This document shows, in pieces, positions 42,070 through 50,273 of a stretch of 64,000 nucleotides of DNA. Source of the DNA: Peribacillus sp044761665. GTDB lineage: Bacteria > Bacillota > Bacilli > Bacillales > DSM-1321. Position 1 is the stretch's first letter; every line of letters starts with the position of its first letter. Both the position numbers and the translations under genes were made by a program. Under the pieces are notes generated by a model. It did not search any database and was not told the DNA's origin. It worked only from the letters and a program-made list of their open reading frames with translations. Location: assembly GCF_044761665.1 (NCBI RefSeq), contig NZ_JBIWCW010000001.1, positions 248,001-312,000 on the forward strand. The letters run 5' to 3'.

Positions 42070-43173
42070 ATGTTATTTATCTTGATTCCCTGCTTAACAA
42101 TTTTTGTCATATGGACGATCCTGAATGCCCTTTGCCTGCCTAGGCTGCCTAAACATCCAAACCTAGACAAGACACCGCTCGTTTCCATCATGGTTCCCAT
42201 GAGAAATGAAGACCGGAATGCCGAATCCATGGTCCGGTGCTTACAGGCCTTGACCTATCCGAACATTGAATTCATTTTATTGGATGATCAGTCCACAGAT
42301 CAAACCTGTTCCATCTTAGAAAAGGCAACAGCAGGCGACAGCCGGTTTCGCATCCTTTCCGGGAAAAAGCTGCCTGAACAATGGGTAGGCAAGGTCCATG
42401 CATGTCATCAACTGCAACAAGAGGCGCACGGGGCATACTTCCTCTTTGTCGATGCGGATGTGCGTTTGAAACCCCATTGTCTCGAAAAATCGCTCTCCCT
42501 AATGAATACAAGCCGGGCGCACCTGTTAACTGGGTTCTCCGCGTTTGAAGTTCCTTCTTTTCTTAGCAAGCTATTAGTTCCCATGCAGCACTTTGTCGTC
42601 TTTTTCCATTTGCCGATCATGTTTGCCAACTGGACGAACATCTTAGCTACGACCGCTGCACATGGAGGGTTTATGCTATTTGAGCGAATGGCTTATATGA
42701 AGATGGGCGGCCACGAGGCGGTACGGTCCTCATTGGTCGAAGATGTCCATATAGCACGCAAGATGAAAGAACAAGGGTTTAAGGTATTGCTTGCCAATAT
42801 TACCGATGAAGTGTCCTGCCGGATGTATGAGACGAACCGGGAAGTATGGGCTGGGTTTTTAAAAAACATTTACAACGGCTTAGGACGATCTTTTCCATTA
42901 GTCGTCTTATTGACAATTTTTTATGGTTTCTTTTACATAGGGCCACTTCTCTTGCTTGTGTTCGGGCTTTTCCAGTTTGAGCCGATTTATTTCATTCCAT
43001 ATCTCCTCATTACATGCCAGCGTTACATTGTCGACCGTATGACGAACCAACGAGGGTATCTATCATTTTTGATGCCATTATCCGCTGCTTCTTTCATTTG
43101 CATTATGCTTGCCTCCATGTGGAAATCATGGTCCAAACAATCCTACGAATGGAAAGGACGGTACTATTCATGA
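42070..43173 (+). CDS. crtQ: GT2-family glycosyltransferase, CrtQ-like
   Basis: A 367-residue membrane-associated glycosyltransferase. It has an N-terminal hydrophobic segment (3-22), then a GT-A domain with LVSIMVPMRNE, FILLDDQSTD, the DxD motif VDADVRL (about 130-136) and SLVEDVHIARKMKEQG. Three C-terminal helices follow (about 275-295, 300-330, 335-352). In staphyloxanthin synthesis CrtQ glucosylates the carotenoid acid. The start follows AGGAG. The next gene overlaps it by an ATGA junction, so the four genes are co-transcribed. Confidence 0.87.
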   Translation: MLFILIPCLTIFVIWTILNALCLPRLPKHPNLDKTPLVSIMVPMRNEDRNAESMVRCLQALTYPNIEFILLDDQSTDQTCSILEKATAGDSRFRILSGKKLPEQWVGKVHACHQLQQEAHGAYFLFVDADVRLKPHCLEKSLSLMNTSRAHLLTGFSAFEVPSFLSKLLVPMQHFVVFFHLPIMFANWTNILATTAAHGGFMLFERMAYMKMGGHEAVRSSLVEDVHIARKMKEQGFKVLLANITDEVSCRMYETNREVWAGFLKNIYNGLGRSFPLVVLLTIFYGFFYIGPLLLLVFGLFQFEPIYFIPYLLITCQRYIVDRMTNQRGYLSFLMPLSAASFICIMLASMWKSWSKQSYEWKGRYYS

Positions 43174-44645
43174 AAAAAGTCGTCATCATCGGGGGTGGTC
43201 TCGGTGGATTATCCTCGGCCATCACCCTTGCTAACAAGGGATTTCACGTGGAGCTATTTGAAAAGAATCAACATTTTGGTGGGAAATTAATGCCGATTCA
43301 ACTTGGTGATTACTCGTTTGACTTCGGTCCCAATACGATCACGATGCCTTCTGTATTTAAGCGAGTGATCGAACAGACGGGTTCACGGTCTGAAGATTAT
43401 TTTGAGATGATTAAATTGGAAAATCATACACGCAACATATTTCCGGATGGAACCCAGTTCGATTTATCCAGCAATCAGCAAACAATGCTTTCCCAACTTC
43501 AGAAACTTGATCCTACCGGAGCTGAAAATTATCAATCTTTCGTTAAGGAAATCACTAGATTGTTCAAGCTATCGGAACAATATTTCTTACCAAGAACGTT
43601 TCGTTCATGGCGTGATTATGTCTCACCATCCTTGGGAGCGGCAATGTTGCGAGTAAGACCATTGCAAACATTGGATTCCTTCTTCCAAGCTTACTTTTCC
43701 AATCCCCGTATCATCGAAGCGTATAATCGATATGCAACGTATATCGGCTCATCGCCATTCCAAGCGCCGGCGACGTTTGCAATGATTGCCCATCTGGAAA
43801 TGGTCGAAGGCGTGTACTATGTAAAAGGCGGCAATGTGAAAATCGCCGAAAGTTTCGCTTCTCTTGCGAAGAAACTGGGTGTCGGCCTCCATAATGAATC
43901 GGAAGTAAGGAAGGTCCTCATGTCCGATAAAAAAGCAACCGGAATCGAGTTACAAAGCGGGAAAAAAGTGATGGCTGACTACGTGATCATGAACGCCGAT
44001 TTATTGAAATCCTACCCGGAACTAGTATCCGAAAAAGCACGTCCTTCTTTCAAAAATGAAAAGGTGGATAAATTGGAACCGTCCATTTCGGCATTCGTTA
44101 TCATGGTGGGTCTCAATAAACGGTTTGCTCAGCTGAAACATCATACGGTTTATTTTTCCGATGATTATCGACAAGAGTTCAATGACATCTTCATTAAGAA
44201 AACATACAGCGCCAAGCCAACCATCTATATTTGCAACTCGTCCCATACAGACCCTGACCGCTCGCCAAAAGGCGATAATTTATTCATCCTGGCGAACGCC
44301 CCCGCTCTTCCTCTCGACGGGAATCTGCAAATCGACCCTGTTGCCTATAAAGAACTGATCTTTGAAACGCTGTCTTCTCGTGGTCTCGACCTCACTGATC
44401 ATATAGTCGAAAAGAAAGTCATCACGCCTTCCGATATTGCCACGCAATTCGGAGCCTATCGCGGGGCCTTATACGGAGTCTCTTCCAATCGAAGAAAAGA
44501 TGCCTTCCTGCGTCCACAAAACGCCAGTAAAGATATAAAAAACCTATTTTTTGTAGGCGGCAGCACTCACCCTGGCGGTGGCTCTCCAATGGTCACGATT
44601 AGTGGCCAAAATGTAGCCCACGCCATCATTAAATCGGAACGATAA
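43170..44645 (+). CDS. crtP: CrtP-like C30 carotenoid oxygenase (phytoene desaturase family)
   Basis: A 491-residue FAD enzyme. The dinucleotide fold is VVIIGGGLGGLSSA (4-17). The C-terminal FAD motif is FFVGGSTHPGGGSPMVTISG. Of the three desaturase-family genes here, this one resembles staphylococcal CrtP most: the GGGLGG start, FDFGPNTITMP and a GALYGVSSNR segment comparable to the CrtP RGAIYGV block. CrtP oxidises the terminal methyl group of diaponeurosporene or diapolycopene to the aldehyde. The start ATG overlaps the previous stop; the longer in-frame extension is not credited. It ends six bases before the inverted-repeat element. Confidence 0.85.
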   Translation: MKKVVIIGGGLGGLSSAITLANKGFHVELFEKNQHFGGKLMPIQLGDYSFDFGPNTITMPSVFKRVIEQTGSRSEDYFEMIKLENHTRNIFPDGTQFDLSSNQQTMLSQLQKLDPTGAENYQSFVKEITRLFKLSEQYFLPRTFRSWRDYVSPSLGAAMLRVRPLQTLDSFFQAYFSNPRIIEAYNRYATYIGSSPFQAPATFAMIAHLEMVEGVYYVKGGNVKIAESFASLAKKLGVGLHNESEVRKVLMSDKKATGIELQSGKKVMADYVIMNADLLKSYPELVSEKARPSFKNEKVDKLEPSISAFVIMVGLNKRFAQLKHHTVYFSDDYRQEFNDIFIKKTYSAKPTIYICNSSHTDPDRSPKGDNLFILANAPALPLDGNLQIDPVAYKELIFETLSSRGLDLTDHIVEKKVITPSDIATQFGAYRGALYGVSSNRRKDAFLRPQNASKDIKNLFFVGGSTHPGGGSPMVTISGQNVAHAIIKSER

Positions 44646-44650
44646 AGAAC

Positions 44651-44781
44651 GGGGCTGTCCAAAAAGGGTAGTTAAGCCTAAAATGAATAAATAGAGAGAG
44701 GCAGAAATGTTGATTTAACAACACTTCTGCCTCTTCAATTTTGCGTTATTTTATTCGAAAAAGGACTTATGAGACAGCCCC
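44651..44781. repeat. 131-bp inverted-repeat (MITE/REP-like) element, copy 2
   Basis: Same ends (GGGGCTGTC ... GACAGCCCC) and same central hairpin as copy 1. It exactly fills the gap between the two convergent carotenoid operons and probably terminates both. Confidence 0.88.
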
Positions 44782-44788
44782 GTTTTAT

Positions 44789-45622
44789 CTACATATTGAC
44801 GAGTAACTGTTGTTTTGTCTTATCGGCCACAAAATGCTTCTCATGAAAGACCCGGTGCTGCTTTGATCGTATGACCGTTATAATTTCACGGTATAAATAG
44901 GCAGCGCTTTTGACTGGTATCCGTGAATACAAGGGATATTCGTTCATTGTTTGAAAAGCTTCTTGATAAAAACCTTCAGCCTGTCTGGCTAAATCCTCCC
45001 ATACTTCTACAAAAGGGGCATCCACACGTTCCGACCAAAGCGATTCCTTCCTCAAACCGTGATCCTCCATCACATCTTCGGGCAAGTATATCCGATTCCG
45101 TTCCAAGTCCTCTCCTATATCCCTTAATATATTGGTGATTTGCATGGCCAATCCTAATGAAATGGCCCCGTCTTTTAGGACAGCCACTTTCCTCGGCGCA
45201 AGGATTGGCAGTAACATCAGGCCTACCGTACTTGCTACATGATAACAGTAGTTCAACAGTTCATTCATCGTTTCATAACGGTTAGTCGTTAAATCCATTT
45301 CCTGCCCTTTGATTAATTCACGGAAATGCTGCTCATCCATCTCATAGCGTCGGAACACATCATGAAGTGCCACCCACATGGGATTGGATACATCGTACAC
45401 CCCGCTTAGAAAATGCTCAAATTCTCTTTTGAACCCGGCAAGTTCCGCTGCAGGATTCTCCCCTTCATCGACGATGTCATCAACCGTCCGGCAGAAGGCA
45501 TAAACGGCCCATACCGCTTTACGCTCATCCTTTGGCAACATCGAAAAGGCCTTATAAAAAGTTTTCGAATGGTGGGCAATCACCTTTTCACAATACTGGT
45601 ACGCCTCTTTAACATCATACAT
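44789..45622 (-). CDS. crtM: Dehydrosqualene (C30) / phytoene synthase-family enzyme
   Basis: Condenses two prenyl diphosphates head to head. The 277 residues carry the Mg-binding motifs DDIVDEGEN (about 48-56) and DIGEDLERNRIYLP (about 165-178), and the early HHSKTFYKAFSMLP. The genes around it belong to the C30 series, so farnesyl diphosphate to 4,4'-diapophytoene is the likely reaction; C30 versus C40 cannot be proved from sequence. The start is the ATG nine bases after AAAGGAG, 8 bases inside the end of crtN. Last gene of the left-pointing operon. Confidence 0.92.
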   Translation of the reverse strand: MYDVKEAYQYCEKVIAHHSKTFYKAFSMLPKDERKAVWAVYAFCRTVDDIVDEGENPAAELAGFKREFEHFLSGVYDVSNPMWVALHDVFRRYEMDEQHFRELIKGQEMDLTTNRYETMNELLNYCYHVASTVGLMLLPILAPRKVAVLKDGAISLGLAMQITNILRDIGEDLERNRIYLPEDVMEDHGLRKESLWSERVDAPFVEVWEDLARQAEGFYQEAFQTMNEYPLYSRIPVKSAAYLYREIITVIRSKQHRVFHEKHFVADKTKQQLLVNM

Positions 45623-47075
45623 GGACACTCACTCCTTTTTGAGCTTGATCTTTCAAGATTTGATCCGCGAGTAATTTTGCTCCCTGCATGACAAGTGGAA
45701 TCCCCCCGCCCGGATGAATCGACGCTCCGACTGCATATAAATTTTCGATGGGGTACGGTTTCACTTGCGGACGGAAAACGCCAGATTGCATCAAGGTCGG
45801 TGCGACTCCGAAACTACCGCCTTTGTACAATCCAGATTTCTCGGCATCTGTCGGTGTCCTTATCTCCATCCATTCAATGGATTCACGTAATCCTGGAAAA
45901 GATGACTGTTCCATACGATCGATCAATTGATCGACCCATTCCGTTTCGGTAGACCAATCGATATCAGAATCGGCAGGAACCGGAACCAAGGTGTACATCA
46001 CACCTTTTCCTTCTGGAGCCAGGCTATCATCGATGATGGACGGATGAAAGGTATAAATCGAAGGATTGACAGGCAGGCTCTTTCGATCGAATACATCTTT
46101 CATATGCTCGGAAAAATTATCACCCATGAAATATTGATGCACGTTGGCTTCCCTATAAGTCCGGTTTAAACCAAAATACAGGAGGACGCAGCCCGAAGAT
46201 GGAGTGAACGTCCTTTTCTCCTTTCGATCCAGTACTTGCTTGATGTTCGGAAAGTCACCGTTAAACACGACAGAATCAAAAGCCGTATATCCATCTTTCG
46301 TCTCTATTCCCGTTACGTTCTGATGTTCAGTACGGATATTCGTTACTTTACTATTGAGATAAATGTTCACATTGCGCCTTTTCAGCTCTTTTACAAGAAC
46401 GGGTATGAGGCTTGCATAGCCACCTTTTAAATAGTGGACACCTTGCTCATGCTCGGCAAATGAAACCAACGAGTACATGGCGGGAACTTGAAATGGATTG
46501 CCACCAACATATAAAGATTGAAGGGCATAGACTGATTGCAACCTTTCGTCTTTAAAGTAATGGGACATCAACTTTTGCACCGACTGATAGGGTTTTAGCT
46601 TCATCAACGTTTTGAGCTTGCTTGGTGTCCAGAAATCTTTAGGATTGACAAATGATTCTTCCAGAAACGATTTTTTGCCTAATTCAAGTCGGTATCTTCC
46701 CTCTTTCATAAAGCGTATGAAACCCTCCACTTCAGAAGGAAAGACGCGCCTGAACTCTTCTATTTGTCGATCAACATCCGGGTATTTTGTGAATGACAAT
46801 CCATCAGGAAACTGAATGGAGTAGAGGGGATCACATAGAAGGAGTTCATAGCTTTTACGGTTGATGCCCGCTTCGTCTAAAAGTTGCTGAAACATTTCGG
46901 GCAGAAGTACGATGGTCGGGCCTTGGTCAATCCGATAGCCATCTTTTTCGACAAAGGTTAACCTACCTCCAAGCTGCGCCTCCTTTTCGTAAATGCTGAC
47001 CTCAATTCCTTGTTTCGATAAGAACAATGCACCCAGTAAGCCTCCGACACCGCCACCAATAATCGCTGTTTTCAT
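45615..47075 (-). CDS. crtN: CrtN-like 4,4'-diapophytoene desaturase
   Basis: A 486-residue FAD desaturase: dinucleotide fold AIIGGGVGGLLGALFL (4-19), DQGPTIVLLPEMFQ, and C-terminal SFGVAPTLMQSGVFRPQ then GASIHPGGGIPLVMQGAK. The SFGVAPTLMQS block is the closest of the three paralogues to staphylococcal CrtN. It should introduce conjugated double bases into the C30 backbone made by CrtM. The start follows GGAGGGA and overlaps the upstream gene by one base (TGATG); its end overlaps crtM by 8 bases. Middle gene of a tight three-gene operon. Confidence 0.9.
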   Translation of the reverse strand: MKTAIIGGGVGGLLGALFLSKQGIEVSIYEKEAQLGGRLTFVEKDGYRIDQGPTIVLLPEMFQQLLDEAGINRKSYELLLCDPLYSIQFPDGLSFTKYPDVDRQIEEFRRVFPSEVEGFIRFMKEGRYRLELGKKSFLEESFVNPKDFWTPSKLKTLMKLKPYQSVQKLMSHYFKDERLQSVYALQSLYVGGNPFQVPAMYSLVSFAEHEQGVHYLKGGYASLIPVLVKELKRRNVNIYLNSKVTNIRTEHQNVTGIETKDGYTAFDSVVFNGDFPNIKQVLDRKEKRTFTPSSGCVLLYFGLNRTYREANVHQYFMGDNFSEHMKDVFDRKSLPVNPSIYTFHPSIIDDSLAPEGKGVMYTLVPVPADSDIDWSTETEWVDQLIDRMEQSSFPGLRESIEWMEIRTPTDAEKSGLYKGGSFGVAPTLMQSGVFRPQVKPYPIENLYAVGASIHPGGGIPLVMQGAKLLADQILKDQAQKGVSVHV

Positions 47076-48598
47076 CAGAATCCCTCCACAGCTGGTAATG
47101 GAGATACCGGTATGGTATCCTGCTTATCTTGTTCCAAAATGCCATTTGCCGTAATCCGTGCAGATTCAAGAATAGTCGGGAGGCCCGATCCAGGATGGGT
47201 TCCTCCACCCACAAGCCAACAATGCTTAAGTTCTTCAAATTGGTTATGCGGCCTAAAAACCATCATTTGCGAAAGTTGGTGCCCAAGATTGAAAGTCGCC
47301 CCTTTGTAGACCAATTTGTCTTCTTCCCAGTTACGGGGTGTAATCATTTTTTCTTCTTCTATATGCTGTTCAAGGTTTTTAAAACCAGTCTTTTCCTCGA
47401 CTGTCTTTAATATGAGTTGTCGGAACGTCTGTTGCTCTCCTTCCCAATCGATTCCGCTAAAGTTATTCGGGACTGGTGCCAAAATATAAAGGGTGGACTT
47501 TCCTTCGGGAGCTAACGTCGGATCGGTTACACTTGCATTTTGAATATAGATCGACGAGTCTTCAGAGAGGATTTTCAGACTCGTTATTTCCTCGACATTC
47601 TTTTGATAGTCCTTCGAAAAAACGATTGTATGATGAGGCAAGTCGAACTTTTTATCCAAACCTAGATACAACATAAATGTGGAGCAAGAATATTTCTTCT
47701 TCGCCAGCTTTTCAGGCGTATATTTTTTTAACAGGCCTTTACCGACCAGATTGGTCATTGCGTGGGCAAAATCCCCATTAATGATGACTTCGTCCGCTTC
47801 CACTCTTTCACCGCTTTCAAGGTCTACCCCCTTCACCGTTTTGCCTTCAATCCAAAGACTTTTCACCCCGCTATCCGTGTGGATTTCCCCTCCATGTTCA
47901 CGGACGACTTTCGCCATCGATTTCGATAGCTCATTCACTCCGCCAATCGGATGAAAGACACCATAGGCATGTTCCATATATGACAGGATCGAAAAGGCAC
48001 CCGGACATTCCCACGGCGACATCCCTAAGTACTTGGACTGGAATGTGAATGCCAGCTTCAGTTCGTCTTCAGTGAAATAACGTGATAAGACATCATATAG
48101 TGTCTTATTCAATTCAAGCTCCGGAAGCGCCCGAAGAACCTTCGGCTGAAAGTAGTGCATGAACCGATCCATCTTCGATTGCAAAATGGGTGATAGGGCT
48201 TCCATTTTCTTTGCCGTTTCCTTCAAGAACCTTTCATATCCCTCGCCATTTCCTGGATACAACGATTCGATTTCCTGTTTCATCTGCTCTTTATCTCGCG
48301 TCATAAGCAATTTCCGTTTTTCGAAAATCAGTTCATACATCGGATTAATCTCCACGGCATTTAAATAATCATGCAAATTTCTCCCTGCAGCCGTAAATAG
48401 TTCTTCGACGATATGAATCATCGATAAGAACGTCGGTCCCATATCAAACTTATATTCTCCTAAACGAACTTCGGCATTTCGGCCACCGATATACGATTGC
48501 TTTTCATAGACTTTTACCTCATATCCTTTACTTGCTAGAATCATGGCTGCAGCTAATCCTCCTGGCCCTGAACCAACGATGATTATACGCTTTTTCAT
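47075..48598 (-). CDS. Third CrtN/CrtI-family carotenoid desaturase/oxidase
   Basis: A 507-residue member of the phytoene desaturase family: IIIVGSGPGGLAAAMILA (4-21), FDMGPTFLSM, HPIGGVNELSKSMAK (about 235), SCSTFMLYLGLD, and C-terminal WLVGGGTHPGSGLPTILESA. It is diverged from the other two copies in this locus. C30 loci of Bacillus, Halobacillus and Planococcus often have a third member (crtNb/crtNc) acting on the opposite chain end. The exact step cannot be read. The start is the ATG five bases after AGGAGGCG; a tandem-repeat operator ends 13 bases upstream. First gene of the left-pointing operon. Confidence 0.87.
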   Translation of the reverse strand: MKKRIIIVGSGPGGLAAAMILASKGYEVKVYEKQSYIGGRNAEVRLGEYKFDMGPTFLSMIHIVEELFTAAGRNLHDYLNAVEINPMYELIFEKRKLLMTRDKEQMKQEIESLYPGNGEGYERFLKETAKKMEALSPILQSKMDRFMHYFQPKVLRALPELELNKTLYDVLSRYFTEDELKLAFTFQSKYLGMSPWECPGAFSILSYMEHAYGVFHPIGGVNELSKSMAKVVREHGGEIHTDSGVKSLWIEGKTVKGVDLESGERVEADEVIINGDFAHAMTNLVGKGLLKKYTPEKLAKKKYSCSTFMLYLGLDKKFDLPHHTIVFSKDYQKNVEEITSLKILSEDSSIYIQNASVTDPTLAPEGKSTLYILAPVPNNFSGIDWEGEQQTFRQLILKTVEEKTGFKNLEQHIEEEKMITPRNWEEDKLVYKGATFNLGHQLSQMMVFRPHNQFEELKHCWLVGGGTHPGSGLPTILESARITANGILEQDKQDTIPVSPLPAVEGF

Positions 48599-48610
48599 TC
48601 CAACGCCTCC

Positions 48611-48643
48611 TGTCTGCACAAATATTATACAAACATTATACAA
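48611..48643 (-). promoter_or_regulatory. Three tandem 11-bp direct repeats before the left-pointing crt operon
   Basis: Reading the minus strand: TTGTATAATGT, TTGTATAATAT, TTGTGCAGACA with 11-base spacing. The same unit, order and orientation relative to the genes as at 40584-40616. The TATAAT within a repeat could be the -10 box. Confidence 0.72.
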
Positions 48644-48813
48644 CGGCTATATATCAAATACCACAAATTTTATTCCAGCAAGCTGTCCACATGTTAAAAA
48701 GCTTCTCGAAAACCTGTTTTAAATGTATTCATAGCAAAAAATAATTTATAAACATAGGCCTCCTATATGTTGTACAAACATTAAACACTTTAACAGACCC
48801 TCCGTAATTAATA
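48644..48813 (-). other. Upstream remnant with a further operator-like repeat pair
   Basis: Minus strand 48788-48767 reads GTGTTTAATGT TTGTACAACAT, two more 11-base units. They are followed at once by AGGAGG and short frames only (ATG with eight codons, then an ATG with 12 codons ending in GFREAF). It looks like the control region of a lost gene. No protein of useful length is encoded. Confidence 0.45.
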
Positions 48814-48855
48814 GAAAAAGGCAGACATATTGCTTTTCCAACATGTCTGCCTTTT
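48814..48855 (-). terminator. Terminator of the orphan ABC ATPase gene
   Basis: AAAAAGGCAGACAT pairs with ATGTCTGCCTTTT. The stem resembles a diverged core of the 131-bp element family. Confidence 0.75.
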
Positions 48856-48921
48856 CACGAATTAAATAAGTTCTCAGAGTCAGTCCCACTATAATCGGTG
48901 TATTACTACTTTAACCCCATG

Positions 48922-49986
48922 CTAATCAACCAGCACCATCTGCTTTATTGGAAAAATCAAAAGGATTTCCTGCCCCACACGATATGGATTAGACATTTCC
49001 TTATTCACAATAAAATTCCCTATTGGCGTTTCCACATCAAATTGATAGTTCCTCCCCAAATACGTACGGAGCTTTATTCTACCCGGTAAACAATTCTGCT
49101 GCATACGCTCAGAAGGACTTTTTTCCTTCATAATTAAATCGTCCGGCCTGATCGTGCCTGTTTTCCCTGTCAGGTTATATTCGTGCGCGTTCTTTTGGAC
49201 GACGAACGCGTAACCTGATTTAGTCAGCACGAGGTGATCTCCATCCTTCTTCCACTCATCGAATTCAATGAAGTTTTTATATCCGATGAAGTCGGCGACA
49301 AATTTGGTTTGGGGATGATTATAGATAGCTGCCGGATTGCTACACTGCTCAATGACGCCTTGATTCATGATGGCCACATGATCGGATATCGCTAGACACT
49401 CTTCTTGGTCATGAGAAACATATACCGTAGTGATCCCTAATTTTTGCTGAATCCGGCGAATTTCCGTTCTCATATCCACTCGTAAGTTTGCATCCAAGTT
49501 ACTAAATGGTTCGTCCATTAAAAGGATATCCGGTTCAGTGACGATGGCCCGCGCTATTGCTATACGTTGTTTTTGCCCACCGGAAAGCTCTTGCGGATAC
49601 CCACTCCTAAATCCTGTCATCTTAACGGTTTCCAGCACATCCATGACACGCTTTTCTATCTCCAGTTCAGAAAACCTTCTAAGCCTGAGTCCGAATGCGA
49701 TATTATTGAAGATCGTCAGATGCGGAAACAAAACATAGTTTTGAAACACAAAGCCAAAGTTCCGCTTGTTAACAGGAATTTTCGTATAATCCCTATCATT
49801 AAAAATAAACTTCCCTTTCTTCGCTTTTAGAAAGCCGGCAATCAAACGGAGTGTCGTCGTTTTCCCACATCCACTCGGTCCAAGTAGTGAAACCAGCTCT
49901 CCTTTTTCAATTTCAAGATTGAAGTCTTTTAAAATAGTTTGTTTTCTGTACGCTACCGATATGTCTTGTAAAGCAAACAAGGCCAT
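48922..49986 (-). CDS. ABC transporter ATP-binding protein (PotA/FbpC-like), orphan
   Basis: A 354-residue importer-type ATPase: Walker A LLGPSGCGKTTTLRL (34-48), Q-loop FQNYVLFPHLT, signature ELSGGQKQRIAIARA (about 133-147), Walker B ILLMDEPFSNLDAN, H-loop VYVSHDQEE. A C-terminal TOBE-like regulatory domain follows (about 240-354; GTIRPDDLI). This layout belongs to polyamine, iron or thiosulfate importers. No binding protein or permease gene is nearby, so partners must be elsewhere or lost. The start follows GGAGGA. It is divergent from the flavin monooxygenase gene. Confidence 0.88.
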   Translation of the reverse strand: MALFALQDISVAYRKQTILKDFNLEIEKGELVSLLGPSGCGKTTTLRLIAGFLKAKKGKFIFNDRDYTKIPVNKRNFGFVFQNYVLFPHLTIFNNIAFGLRLRRFSELEIEKRVMDVLETVKMTGFRSGYPQELSGGQKQRIAIARAIVTEPDILLMDEPFSNLDANLRVDMRTEIRRIQQKLGITTVYVSHDQEECLAISDHVAIMNQGVIEQCSNPAAIYNHPQTKFVADFIGYKNFIEFDEWKKDGDHLVLTKSGYAFVVQKNAHEYNLTGKTGTIRPDDLIMKEKSPSERMQQNCLPGRIKLRTYLGRNYQFDVETPIGNFIVNKEMSNPYRVGQEILLIFPIKQMVLVD

Positions 49987-50139
49987 CCATCATTCCTCCA
50001 TCATGAAAATCAGTCTCTTCATTTTGTAAATAGTATGGGCTTTCATGGTGAAATACATGTAAAATACGTTAACTTTGTTTCATCACGACATCGGCCTTCC
50101 TGATTGAACTAGTGATTATGGCTAATAGAAAAGTGAATT

Positions 50140-50158
50140 TTTAGATAATTTATCTAAA
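50140..50158. promoter_or_regulatory. Perfect 19-bp palindrome in the ABC ATPase-monooxygenase divergent region
   Basis: TTTAGATAA-T-TTATCTAAA, 9-base arms around a central T, 116 bases before the monooxygenase start and 154 bases before the ATPase start. It looks like a dimeric repressor site. No regulator gene is adjacent. Confidence 0.55.
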
Positions 50159-50273
50159 GAGTTTTAGAGGGAAGCATGATATTCTAAATATATGTCAGAA
50201 AACATAACATAAAATGTTAATAAATAGAACATACACTATATTTTACTTTGTCATTGAAAGGAATGATTAGAGG

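Noticed and set aside
43014..43169. 52-residue extension of the CrtP-like protein into the glycosyltransferase gene
   Set aside because: The ATGA junction at 43170 and the immediate GGGLGG dinucleotide fold mark the real start; the extension is a shadow of the upstream gene.
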